64,000 nucleotides of DNA from Radiobacillus deserti (lineage in GTDB: Bacteria; Bacillota; Bacilli; Bacillales; Amphibacillaceae). The first letter of the stretch is position 1. Each line of letters begins with the position of its first letter. Location of the stretch: the NCBI RefSeq assembly GCF_007301515.1, contig NZ_CP041666.1, positions 3,472,001-3,536,000 of the forward strand. The letters run 5' to 3'. The notes beneath the pieces were generated by a model, which was not told where the DNA came from, ran no database searches, and was given only the letters and a program-made list of their open reading frames with translations. Position numbers and translations under genes: made by a program. Below are positions 25,172 through 33,902 of this stretch, piece after piece.

Positions 25172-25194
25172 AAAAGAGGGCACTGCCCTCTTTT
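25172..25194 (+). terminator. Intercistronic hairpin between xylF and xylG
   Basis: AAAAGAGGGC and GCCCTCTTTT form a perfect 10-bp stem with a 3-base loop and a short T-run. It probably causes partial termination so that binding protein exceeds the membrane components. Confidence 0.8.
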
Positions 25195-25221
25195 AGGTTT
25201 ATTTAGGAGGTTATAGAAACA

Positions 25222-26757
25222 ATGACATATGCACTACAAATGAAAGGAATAACTAAAGAATTTCCTGGGGTAAAAGCTTTAGACAATGTGTCTTTTTCTG
25301 TTCGCAAAGGGGAAATCCATGCTTTATGCGGGGAAAATGGTGCAGGAAAGTCCACGTTAATGAAGATAGTAAGCGGTGTCTATCCGTTCGGTACCTATCA
25401 AGGTGACATTTTAATAAATGGGAATGAGGTTCGTTATAAAAACACAAAAGAGTCCCAAGAATCAGGGGTATCTATTATTTATCAAGAGCTCGCTCTCGTT
25501 CCAGAGATGACAGTAGCTGAGAACATATTTTTAGGCAGTGACCGAATGAGAAAGAGGATCATCAATTGGACGGAGCTTTATGCAGAGGCTCAATATTGGC
25601 TGGATCAAATAGGTTTGAATATTGACCCACAAACTAAGCTTGAGGAGCTTACTGTTGGGAAACAACAGCTTATCGAGATAGTAAAAGCATTAACAAGAAA
25701 TTCAGAAATATTGATTTTAGATGAACCAACTGCTGCTTTGACAGAAAACGAGGTAAAAATACTTGAAGAGATATTAAATGGTTTACGTCAAAAAGGTGTG
25801 ACTTGTATTTACATTTCACATAAGTTAGGGGAAGTTATGCGTCTAGCGGATTCTGTTACTATTTTACGCGATGGCAGAACCATCAGCACAGATCCAATTG
25901 AAATGCTTTCCGAAGATAAAATTGTAACAAAAATGGTAGGTAGAAAGTTAACAGAGCTTTTCCCATTCAAAAAAAGAGCTATTAAGGATACTATCCTCGA
26001 GGTGAGAAACTATTCTTTCATCCAAAAAGATACTGGTAAAGAGATTGTGAAGGATGTTTCCTTCACTTTAAAAAGAGGTGAAATATTAGGAGTCTCCGGT
26101 TTGATGGGTGCTGGTAGAACGGAGTTATTTACTAGCCTATTTGGTGGATACGCCGGAAAGAAAATCGGAGAGGTTCTCATGGATGCTACTACAGTGAACA
26201 TAAAACAACCTTCAGATGCTATTAAATCCGGTTTAGCCTATGTATCAGAGGACCGTAAAAGATACGGGCTAATTCTCGGAATGGAAATTACCAAAAATTC
26301 CACTTTAGCAGCTTTATCCAAAGTTATGCCTAAACATTTTATAGACTCTTCTTTAGAGCTAAAACATGCTCATAGCCTTGCAAGTAAGATAAACCTAAAA
26401 GCCCATAACTTGGAAGCGAAAGTTAACCAGCTTAGTGGAGGCAATCAACAAAAGGTGGTTTTAAGTAAATGGTTATTTACAGATCCAAAGGTGCTCATTC
26501 TCGATGAACCAACTCGTGGAATTGACGTTGGAGCAAAATACGAGATTTACAAAATAATGAATGAACTAGCCAATCAAGGTGTGGGTATCATTATGATTTC
26601 TTCAGAGTTACCAGAAATTTTAGGTATGTCAGATCGGGTCCTCGTAATGGCAGATGGTACCGTTAGCGGGGAACTATATAGAGAAGAGGCTACTCAAGAA
26701 AAAATAATGAAAATGGCAACAACAGGGAGGGAAAATTATGAGTCAGTTATCCACTGA
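25222..26757 (+). CDS. xylG: Sugar ABC transporter ATP-binding protein (XylG type)
   Basis: A 511-residue protein with two ATPase domains in tandem. Domain 1 has Walker A GENGAGKST, and Walker B LILDEPTAALT; domain 2 has a degenerate Walker A region (GLMGAGRTE), signature LSGGNQQK and Walker B LILDEPTRGID. This arrangement is standard for ribose/xylose-class importers. AGGAGG precedes ATG 25222. Its end overlaps the permease gene by 20 bases. Confidence 0.9.
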   Translation: MTYALQMKGITKEFPGVKALDNVSFSVRKGEIHALCGENGAGKSTLMKIVSGVYPFGTYQGDILINGNEVRYKNTKESQESGVSIIYQELALVPEMTVAENIFLGSDRMRKRIINWTELYAEAQYWLDQIGLNIDPQTKLEELTVGKQQLIEIVKALTRNSEILILDEPTAALTENEVKILEEILNGLRQKGVTCIYISHKLGEVMRLADSVTILRDGRTISTDPIEMLSEDKIVTKMVGRKLTELFPFKKRAIKDTILEVRNYSFIQKDTGKEIVKDVSFTLKRGEILGVSGLMGAGRTELFTSLFGGYAGKKIGEVLMDATTVNIKQPSDAIKSGLAYVSEDRKRYGLILGMEITKNSTLAALSKVMPKHFIDSSLELKHAHSLASKINLKAHNLEAKVNQLSGGNQQKVVLSKWLFTDPKVLILDEPTRGIDVGAKYEIYKIMNELANQGVGIIMISSELPEILGMSDRVLVMADGTVSGELYREEATQEKIMKMATTGRENYESVIH

Positions 26758-27913
26758 GAAAAACAGAACAGAGGCGTTTAAGTTTAATTTTAAGGTGAAT
26801 GTTCAGTCCTACACTCTAATAATCGCACTGATTTTAATTGCTGTTCTATTTAGTATTTTCACGGGTGGCGAATTTTTATCTTCACGCAATCTATCAAATT
26901 TATTTACTCAAATGTCTGTTATATCCGTTCTAGCTATTGGAATGACTCTCGTAATTGTTACAGGGCATATTGATTTATCTGTTGGATCATTAACTGGTTT
27001 GACTGGTGGAATCGCAGCCATCTTGCATGTTTGGTTTGGTATGGATACATTGTTCGTTGTAATAATAGCGATTGTAGTTGGAGCAATACTAGGATTATGG
27101 CAAGGGTGGTGGGTAGCCTATCGTGCAGTTCCTGCTTTTATTGTGACTTTAGGTGGCATGCTAATATTTAGAGGTATCTTAATTGGTTTAAGTAACGGTC
27201 AAACGATTGCACCTCTACAACCCAGTTTCAGATCGATTGCCAATGTTTATATCCCTTACAGTATTGGTTATATTCTTGCGATTGTCTCCATAGCCCTTCT
27301 ATTTATTAGTACCTGGAAAAGAAGACAAAAAAGAACGAACATGGGATTAAGCAACCCATCTCCAATCATCAATTATACGAAAATCTCAGCATACGCATTT
27401 TCTATATTAATCATAACTTATATGCTAAACCGTTATTACGGTTTGCCTCTCCCTATGTTAATAGTAATCATTTTGGGTTGCCTATTTGTATTCATTTCCA
27501 TTAAGACATCATTTGGTAGATTTGTATATGCTATTGGCGGCAATGCAGAGGCTGCTGCCTTGTCAGGAATTAATATTAAAAGAAATACGTTATCTGTTTT
27601 TGTCATAATGGGAGCTCTTTCAGGTATAGCAGGCGTTTTATTAACAAGTAGATTGAATGCTGCCACAGTTAGTGCCGGTGACATGTATGAATTAGATGCT
27701 ATTGCAGCATGTGTGATTGGTGGTACTAGTCTAATGGGTGGTAAAGGGAATATCGTTGGGGCTATTATTGGGGCGCTAATCATGGCAAGTATAGATAATG
27801 GTATGAGTATGATGAACATTCAAACCTTTTGGCAATACATTGTTAAAGGGCTAATTCTAATTTTAGCTGTATGGATAGATCTTTCGAGCAAAAAAACAAA
27901 CGGCATAACCTAA
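26738..27913 (+). CDS. xylH: Sugar ABC transporter permease (XylH type)
   Basis: A 391-residue membrane protein with about ten hydrophobic segments and the carbohydrate-uptake-2 signatures GMTLVIVTGHIDLSVGS and AIGGNAEAAALSGINIK. GGGAGG lies upstream of ATG 26738 inside the xylG end, so the two are translationally coupled. It forms the channel of the xylose-type importer. Confidence 0.9.
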   Translation: MSQLSTEKNRTEAFKFNFKVNVQSYTLIIALILIAVLFSIFTGGEFLSSRNLSNLFTQMSVISVLAIGMTLVIVTGHIDLSVGSLTGLTGGIAAILHVWFGMDTLFVVIIAIVVGAILGLWQGWWVAYRAVPAFIVTLGGMLIFRGILIGLSNGQTIAPLQPSFRSIANVYIPYSIGYILAIVSIALLFISTWKRRQKRTNMGLSNPSPIINYTKISAYAFSILIITYMLNRYYGLPLPMLIVIILGCLFVFISIKTSFGRFVYAIGGNAEAAALSGINIKRNTLSVFVIMGALSGIAGVLLTSRLNAATVSAGDMYELDAIAACVIGGTSLMGGKGNIVGAIIGALIMASIDNGMSMMNIQTFWQYIVKGLILILAVWIDLSSKKTNGIT

Positions 27914-27994
27914 CCAGAAAAAAACCTAAATTTTAAAAGACCGGACCCACTTCGTCATTTAACCTTATGAAAGCAGTAGTGCTAATAAATGGAT

Positions 27995-28027
27995 GCCCTA
28001 AGCTTAAACCTTGCCTATGCTTAGGGC
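27995..28027 (+). terminator. Probable terminator of the xylose-type operon
   Basis: GCCCTAAGC and GCTTAGGGC form a perfect 9-bp stem with a 15-base loop, about 80 bases after xylH; the following T-run is interrupted. Confidence 0.65.
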
Positions 28028-28100
28028 AAATTTCTTATGCCCATTTCACACCTGAAGAGATTTCTATTTAGAGAGAGGAAGTACACATACAATAGAAAGT

Positions 28101-28140
28101 TAAAAGGTATGAGTCCAGATTTTCGAACTCATACCTTTTA
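28101..28140. terminator. Bidirectional terminator
   Basis: TAAAAGGTATGAGT and ACTCATACCTTTTA form a perfect 14-bp stem with a 12-base loop between the convergent xylH and chemoreceptor genes. Confidence 0.85.
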
Positions 28141-28193
28141 AGTATCCTATGTCACAACCACTAATTTAGAAGTGCCTGCTTGAAGGTCCTTTT

Positions 28194-30362
28194 TTAAATC
28201 TTAAAATTTTCCAAGCTTTGTTGTAAATCCTCAGCTAATTCCTTTAATTGTTCAGACGTTTGTACTAAGGATTCACTTACCTTCATTTGCTCCTCTGTCG
28301 AAGCGGATACTTCTTCACTAATCGCTGTTGATTCTTCTGCTGTCGCACTAACCTGTTGTATGGTAGTGTTAAGAATGTCCTGTGAATCTCTTAGCTGGTT
28401 GATTGAGCTAGTGACAAGTTCAATCTTTGCAGTGAACTCATTCATTTTGCTACCTACATTTTTCAAGAGATCATCTGTTTCCTGCGCAGTCACAACTTGT
28501 TCCTTAAATATTGGGTTTGCTTCGTCCAATACACTTAATGTTTCATTTACCTCATGAATGATATCTGAGGTGATATTCCCAACTAAATCAATGGACTCCT
28601 TCGACTGTTCCGATAGTTTTCTAATCTCATCCGCTACAACAGCAAAGCCCTTGCCCGCTTCTCCAGCACGTGCCGCCTCAATAGCTGCGTTCAAGGATAA
28701 GAGATTTGTTTGTTGTGCAATGTTTGTCAAAATAGTCATAACATCACTAATTTGTTTTGTGCTTCCTTTAAGGGTATCCGTTTTTTGAATGAGCGCTTGC
28801 GTTAATTGCTCACCATGCTTCGTTTTGTTCACGAGCTCTCCCATTTTTTCGATACCTGCCGTACTTCCACTGATTACTTCTTTGGCATAGTCTTCCATTT
28901 CACTGTTATTTTCATAAACATTTTCAACCTCTGAGCTAATTTTATTTACTAAGCTATTTCCACTTTCAGCTTCTTGGGTTAAGGTTGTTGCGCCTGTTGC
29001 AATTTCTTCCGAAGCTATCGCAACCTCCCTCGCCGAATCAGACTGCAGCCTTGAAATATCTTGTAATTCCGTAGCAGCATGTAATACTTTAGCAGAGGAC
29101 GCTCTTGTTTTATCCATCATTTCAGAAATATTGCCCATCATGTCATTGAAGCTCGTTGCTAATTCTCCTATTTCATCTTTACGATTTGTCAAATCAGATC
29201 GGACCTGTAAATCTCCATCTTTAGCAATCGACATAAGTTCAGAAATCTTGGTCATTGGCACTCCAATCATATTGACAATAATCCGACCAATAAATAAAGA
29301 GATAATAAATGAAAGAATGATTACAATTAATGTCATATAAAAGATTGTATTCGTATCCTTTGTTAATTCTTTTGCAGACACAGCTCCAACCAAATACCAA
29401 TCTGTTTCATCGGATTTATATTGGAAAATTAATTGACCATCATTGCTTACTACATGTTTATCCGTTTTGACATCGATTGGATAGCTATTCTTCTTATTCA
29501 ATTCCTTTTCATTGAAGGAGAAGACCACATTGTTATGTTTGTCGACGACTTTTACAAGTCCATTTTCTCCGAACTTAACATCCTTCAATGTTTCTTTAAA
29601 TAACTTATAGCTTAAATCAAATGCAACGATATAGTGCTCTCCATCTACCGTAAGCGTTTGTGCAAAGCTTATAGTAGGTGTCGTACTTTTCCCAGATACT
29701 CCTGATTCCATTCCACCTAACCAAAACATGGTTTCCTTAGATTCAACTGCTTTTTTATACCATTCTGAACCAAATATAAAATCCTCCTGCACAGCATCCT
29801 CCGAAGAGAAAATGAGGGATCTATCCACATTAATTAAATGCATGCCTAAATGATCATCCACAATCGCGAGATTTACTAATTTATCTTCAATGGCACTCTG
29901 GGTCATTATGTAATCTAATTCCTTAGAGTCAGGCTCATAACTCTTCAATTTATTTAATAAATCCTGATATTCCTTATCAATCAGTAACTCCTGAACCATG
30001 CCAGTGTAACGACTGTAAACAAAATCTAACTTATCTCCAGCCTGGGTAATGGTTTGTACCGATGCATCTTCCACCTTTGATGTAATGATATTATTAGAAA
30101 TAAAGTAGGAAGCAAATCCTACTGCGGAAACGCTTACTAATAGGAATAAGATAAATGTGTATAAGGTCTTTGTTGTAATGGATTTCTTCGATCTGCGCTT
30201 TGCTGGTCGCTTCTTTTTAAATAATGGGAACTGCGGCCAACCCTTAAGCTTGAATTTTCTTAAAAAAGGTCTTTTTACTCTAGGTTCTTTAGAAGGCTGC
30301 TTATTTCTTAATCGATGAAATGGTCTAGTTATCATTTGTACGATGCTACTTCCTTTTTTCAA
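28194..30362 (-). CDS. Methyl-accepting chemotaxis protein (dCache type)
   Basis: A 722-residue membrane chemoreceptor. It has an unusually long, very basic cytoplasmic N-tail (about 65 residues rich in Lys/Arg/Pro) before TM1 (about 67-88), an extracellular double-Cache-like sensor (about 90-340), TM2 (about 345-365), a HAMP domain (about 366-420) and a coiled-coil signalling domain with the tip NLLSLNAAIEAARAGEAGKG. The ligand is not evident. TTG 30362 has a G-rich ribosome site six bases upstream; an ATG ten codons in is the alternative. It signals to CheA through CheW or CheV encoded elsewhere. Confidence 0.9.
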   Translation of the reverse strand: MKKGSSIVQMITRPFHRLRNKQPSKEPRVKRPFLRKFKLKGWPQFPLFKKKRPAKRRSKKSITTKTLYTFILFLLVSVSAVGFASYFISNNIITSKVEDASVQTITQAGDKLDFVYSRYTGMVQELLIDKEYQDLLNKLKSYEPDSKELDYIMTQSAIEDKLVNLAIVDDHLGMHLINVDRSLIFSSEDAVQEDFIFGSEWYKKAVESKETMFWLGGMESGVSGKSTTPTISFAQTLTVDGEHYIVAFDLSYKLFKETLKDVKFGENGLVKVVDKHNNVVFSFNEKELNKKNSYPIDVKTDKHVVSNDGQLIFQYKSDETDWYLVGAVSAKELTKDTNTIFYMTLIVIILSFIISLFIGRIIVNMIGVPMTKISELMSIAKDGDLQVRSDLTNRKDEIGELATSFNDMMGNISEMMDKTRASSAKVLHAATELQDISRLQSDSAREVAIASEEIATGATTLTQEAESGNSLVNKISSEVENVYENNSEMEDYAKEVISGSTAGIEKMGELVNKTKHGEQLTQALIQKTDTLKGSTKQISDVMTILTNIAQQTNLLSLNAAIEAARAGEAGKGFAVVADEIRKLSEQSKESIDLVGNITSDIIHEVNETLSVLDEANPIFKEQVVTAQETDDLLKNVGSKMNEFTAKIELVTSSINQLRDSQDILNTTIQQVSATAEESTAISEEVSASTEEQMKVSESLVQTSEQLKELAEDLQQSLENFKI

Positions 30363-30706
30363 TTGAATCCCCCCCTGTACTCCTGTCGTGCTAAGGAAAG
30401 CTCCAGAATGAAAACACCATCCTCCTCTTCTGTTTAGTTGAGCTAACCTTAAACTGTTAGGTGAAAGCTACTACATAGTTATGAAAGCTATTAACTAACT
30501 AAAAACAGTGATGAATGCGCTTACTTTTAGTGAGCCTATTATACCATTAATTTTGCAAAAATAGACAAATACCAGCAAAATTTTCTAACTATTAAATCGA
30601 TTTACAATCATGCTTATTCTATTTTTATCTAATTTTGAAACTAAAATCGTCGGCATTCGTATTCATTAATAGAAACTGTGATTTATATTTTTAGAGGAGG
30701 CTATTC
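30363..30706. other. Divergent promoter region, chemoreceptor / spo0M
   Basis: This 344-base AT-rich gap separates divergent genes. I see only a weak cre-like site (TGAATGCGCTTACT, 30512-30525, 12 of 14) and short GTTAG/CTAAC dyads at 30439-30500; no convincing sigma-D, sigma-H or sigma-A box pair could be fixed. Confidence 0.4.
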
Positions 30707-31465
30707 ATGTTAAAGAAATGGTTAGCTAGTGTTGGAATTGGAAGTGCTAAGGTAGATACTCAGTTAGAAAACGACCAATTAACCCCAGGGGAAAGCTTAA
30801 AAGGAAAAGTAGTTGTCGTAGGTGGAAGTACCGAACAACAAATTGACCGAATTAACTTATTTGTAATGACAGAGGCTCTTCGAGAATATGATGATAAAAA
30901 ATTTTATGAGGATGTTGTGCTTCATAAATTCACATTAGGGGAAGCCTTTACGATTGGGGAAGGGGAAAGGAAGGAAATTGACTTTGCCTTTACTTTACCT
31001 GTACAAACACCCCCAACAATAGGGAAAACAAATGTCTGGATTCAGACTGGTTTAGATATACCGTCTGCACTAGATCCAAAAGATAGAGATTACATCAAAG
31101 TCCATGCACACCCGTTAATGAGCACTGTTTTAGATGCACTCTATAGTGAATTAAAATTCAGCTTGAGAAAAGTAGAAATGGAATATTCCAAGCGGCTAGG
31201 ATTTATTCAAGAATTTGAGTTTCTCCCTTCTAACGACTTCCGAGCAGATTTAGATGAGTTAGAAGCTTACTTCTTTCTTAAAGAGGATGAAATGGAGGTA
31301 GTTCTTCAAGTCGATCGTCGCGCGAAAGGCCTTGGTGGGTTGTTTGCAGAGGCTTTAGAAATGGATGAAAGTTATGCCCGGGTTACATTTTCCCGCTCAG
31401 AGATTGAACGCGGGACTACGTATATTGCCAGTCAGTTACGCGAGACGATTCAACGTTATAGCTAA
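30707..31465 (+). CDS. spo0M: Sporulation-control protein Spo0M
   Basis: A 252-residue cytoplasmic protein with an arrestin-like beta-sandwich N-terminal half (MLKKWLASVGIGSAKVDTQL, LTPGESLKGKVVV) and the C-terminal region of the SpoOM family (EFLPSNDFRADLDELEAYF). In B. subtilis Spo0M affects early sporulation control and cell-shape or division processes by an unclear mechanism. GAGGAGG-like sequence precedes ATG 30707. It stands alone and is followed by a dispersed GC-rich element. Confidence 0.9.
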   Translation: MLKKWLASVGIGSAKVDTQLENDQLTPGESLKGKVVVVGGSTEQQIDRINLFVMTEALREYDDKKFYEDVVLHKFTLGEAFTIGEGERKEIDFAFTLPVQTPPTIGKTNVWIQTGLDIPSALDPKDRDYIKVHAHPLMSTVLDALYSELKFSLRKVEMEYSKRLGFIQEFEFLPSNDFRADLDELEAYFFLKEDEMEVVLQVDRRAKGLGGLFAEALEMDESYARVTFSRSEIERGTTYIASQLRETIQRYS

Positions 31466-31470
31466 TAAGA

Positions 31471-31708
31471 AAGAGGCTGGGATATAACGAAAAGGATAAG
31501 CCGAAAAGCCGAACAACAGCCTATACTAGCTCCGGAGTTATACGTAGCCTCTAGCGGAAAAAAAGGCATCGGTGAGACCCCACAGCGCGTCAGCACGAGG
31601 AGGCTCACCAGCCGCCCGCGGAGAGCGTCGTATATTTCCGGAGCGGGGTATAGGCACTTATAATTGTTCATTTTTTCATTACTTCCTATACTTTTGTCTC
31701 AACCTCTT
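31471..31708. repeat. GC-rich dispersed palindromic element (Bacillaceae type, MITE-like)
   Basis: A 238-base block clearly richer in G+C than its surroundings. Its ends, AAGAGGCTGGGA and TCTCAACCTCTT, are imperfect inverted repeats. Inside, GCCTATAC...GCTCCGGA...TATACG (31519-31544) is inverted at 31629-31655, and GTGAG/CTCAC form a further inner stem. The segment GTGAGACCCC...GAGGAGGCTCAC resembles an intergenic sequence I recall as common in Bacillaceae genomes. It carries no gene; the frames crossing it are artefacts. Confidence 0.7.
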
Positions 31709-31715
31709 TTGTAAA

Positions 31716-33232
31716 CTATACACTTTTCGTTTCCAAATCCGGCTCTATATCAGTTAGTCCTAAAGCTTGTGCTGTAGAACGATGGACCTCTTGGAATAGA
31801 TGTGGATTTTCAACTAAAGATACTCCATAAGAAGGAACCATCTCTTTTATTTTTGGCTCCCATTCTTCCATACGTTCTGGGAAGCACTTTTGTAAAACGT
31901 CCAACATCACGTGAACTGCAGTCGAAGCACCTGGAGAGGCACCTAGTAACGCTGCGATGGAACCATCCGCAGACGTTACAACTTCTGTACCAAACTGAAG
32001 CGTTCCTTTTCCTCCAGCTTCCGTATCTTTAATTACTTGCACACGTTGACCTGCTACTACGATATCCCAATCTTCCCTTTTCGCATTCGGGATAAATTCA
32101 CGTAATTCCTCCATACGTTTTTCATTAGATAATAGCACTTGCTGAATTAAATACTTCGTTAATTTCATTTCTTTTAACCCTGCTGCTAGCATCGTCAAAA
32201 GGTTATGTGGTTTTACCGAAAGAATAAGGTCTAAATATGAACCCGTTTTCAAGAATTTCGGTGAGAAACCGGCAAATGGTCCAAATAACAAAGATTTTTT
32301 ATTATTAATATATATCTTGTGTCTAAGTGAGGAACGGACATTGGTGGTGCACCAACCTTGGCTTTCCCGTAGACTTTGGCTTGATGTTGTTCCACTATTT
32401 CAGGATTGTTACACACCATAAATAGCCCACTTACTGGGAAGCCCCCAATATGCTTGGACTCAGGAATTTTTGTTTTTTGAAGTAATGGAAGACTTCCGCC
32501 TCCACCACCAAGGAACACAAAATCCGCTGAATGGTATTCTATTTTACCGTTTTCATTATCATGTACTTTCACTTCCCACAAGCCCTCTGTCGTGCGCTTC
32601 AAATCCTTCACACTATGCTTGTAGTTCACTTCAACCTCTTGACTTTCCAAGTGTTCAAACAAAAGACGTGTTAAAGCTCCAAAGTTCACATCTGTTCCAG
32701 AATCGATTTTCGTTGCAGCGATTGGTCCCTCTTGCTTACGCCCTTCCATAATTAGCGGAATCCATTCTTTTAACTGTTCCGGATTATCGGAAAACTCCAT
32801 ACCTTGAAATAGTGGGTTTTTAGATAGCGCTTCAAACCTTTTTTTCAAGAACGTAACATTGTCCTCTCCTTGCACTAAGCTCATATGCGGAAGTGGCATA
32901 ATAAAGTCTTGTGGATTGGTAATAACATTACGATTGACTAGGTGAGACCAAAACTGCCTGGACAGTTGAAATTGTTCATTAATCTTGATTGCTTTTGTAA
33001 TATCAATAGACCCATCTGGTTTTTCCGATGTGTAATTTAGCTCACATAATGCCGAGTGACCAGTACCTGCATTATTCCATTCGTTTGAGCTTTCTTCCCC
33101 TGCTTTATCCAGTTGTTCAAATACTTTAATTTCCATGTCCGGTGCTAGTTCTTTCAGTAATGACCCCAAAGTTGCGCTCATGACCCCGGCACCAATTAAG
33201 ATAACGTCTGTCTTTGTCTGTGCGTCGCTCAT
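31716..33232 (-). pseudogene. mqo: Malate:quinone oxidoreductase, frameshifted
   Basis: Two minus-strand frames encode the two parts of one Mqo (about 504 residues when joined), the FAD enzyme that oxidises malate and passes electrons to quinone. The first part (MSDAQTKTDVILIGAGVMSATLGSLL in two motifs, FAD-binding GAGVMS) runs to PHLDTRY near 32315; the second begins LLFGPFAGFSPKFLKTG near 32291. The break lies in ATATATAT at 32308-32315; removing one AT restores RYINNKKSLLFGPF. A slippery heptamer AAAAAAT on the minus strand at 32294-32300 could also allow a -1 shift into the right frame. ATG 33232 has AAGGA upstream. Confidence 0.85.
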
Positions 33233-33495
33233 TGTACCATTCCTTATCCCCAAAATTTACAAAAAAGAGTAGATGCTCCTGCTTAAACATACAAAAAAGC
33301 AAGGCGTCAACTGAAATTACACCTTTTCTTTTCCATAACAACTTATGTTGTTCGTTTTTTTCTTTAAGAATAAATATCAAGTAATATCTTATAATTATAA
33401 ACTATTTCGAGTTGCTAAAAAAGTGATAAGTGCTTCCAATTGGGGACAAGCTAAAAATACCTACTATTCTTGTTGGTTTTATGTTATAAAACAAA

Positions 33496-33526
33496 ACATC
33501 CTACACGCTTTTGACATGTAGGATGT
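33496..33526 (-). terminator. Terminator of the small lipoprotein gene
   Basis: ACATCCTACA and TGTAGGATGT form a perfect 10-bp stem; on the minus strand it is followed by TTTTGTTTT. Confidence 0.85.
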
Positions 33527-33534
33527 GTACCATT

Positions 33535-33720
33535 TTATTCTTCTGTTTCCGATTCTTCTTCACCTTCACCGTTTTCTTCGGTTTGATTTTCTTCGGTTTG
33601 GTTTGCATCTGTTTCAGTATCTTCCTCACCATTTCCGCCACACGCTGTCAAAACTCCGCTAACAGAAATCACTGCCAGTAAAGCCAACAACCATTTTCTC
33701 ATTTTGCTTAATTCTTGCAT
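33535..33720 (-). CDS. Small acidic lipoprotein
   Basis: A 61-residue precursor. A hydrophobic signal with lipobox LTAC is followed by a mature chain made almost entirely of Glu, Asp, Asn, Gln, Gly and Thr. AAAGGAGG lies 8 bases before ATG 33720, which decides the start over a further upstream frame. Such short acidic lipoproteins are common and uncharacterised in Bacillaceae. Confidence 0.75.
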   Translation of the reverse strand: MQELSKMRKWLLALLAVISVSGVLTACGGNGEEDTETDANQTEENQTEENGEGEEESETEE

Positions 33721-33902
33721 CTTTTTTGCCTCCTTTTGTATGTAGCTTAAATAGCTCATACACCCATCATACAACAGGAAAAACAAGAGAATGCCCAATT
33801 TACCAATTATTTACACAACCCAAAACTTCCATTTACCTTATTAATAATTCTCTAATGATATTTGACAAAACTAGCCATCAACTAACGGATTTTGACATCC
33901 CG

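Noticed and set aside
30512..30525. cre site in the chemoreceptor/spo0M gap
   Set aside because: Only 12 of 14 positions match and neither gene has a clear link to catabolite control; kept only as a remark.
30600..30706. Sigma-D promoter for the chemoreceptor gene
   Set aside because: A GCCGACGA-like -10 can be found on the minus strand near 30650 but no TAAA lies 15 bases upstream of it.
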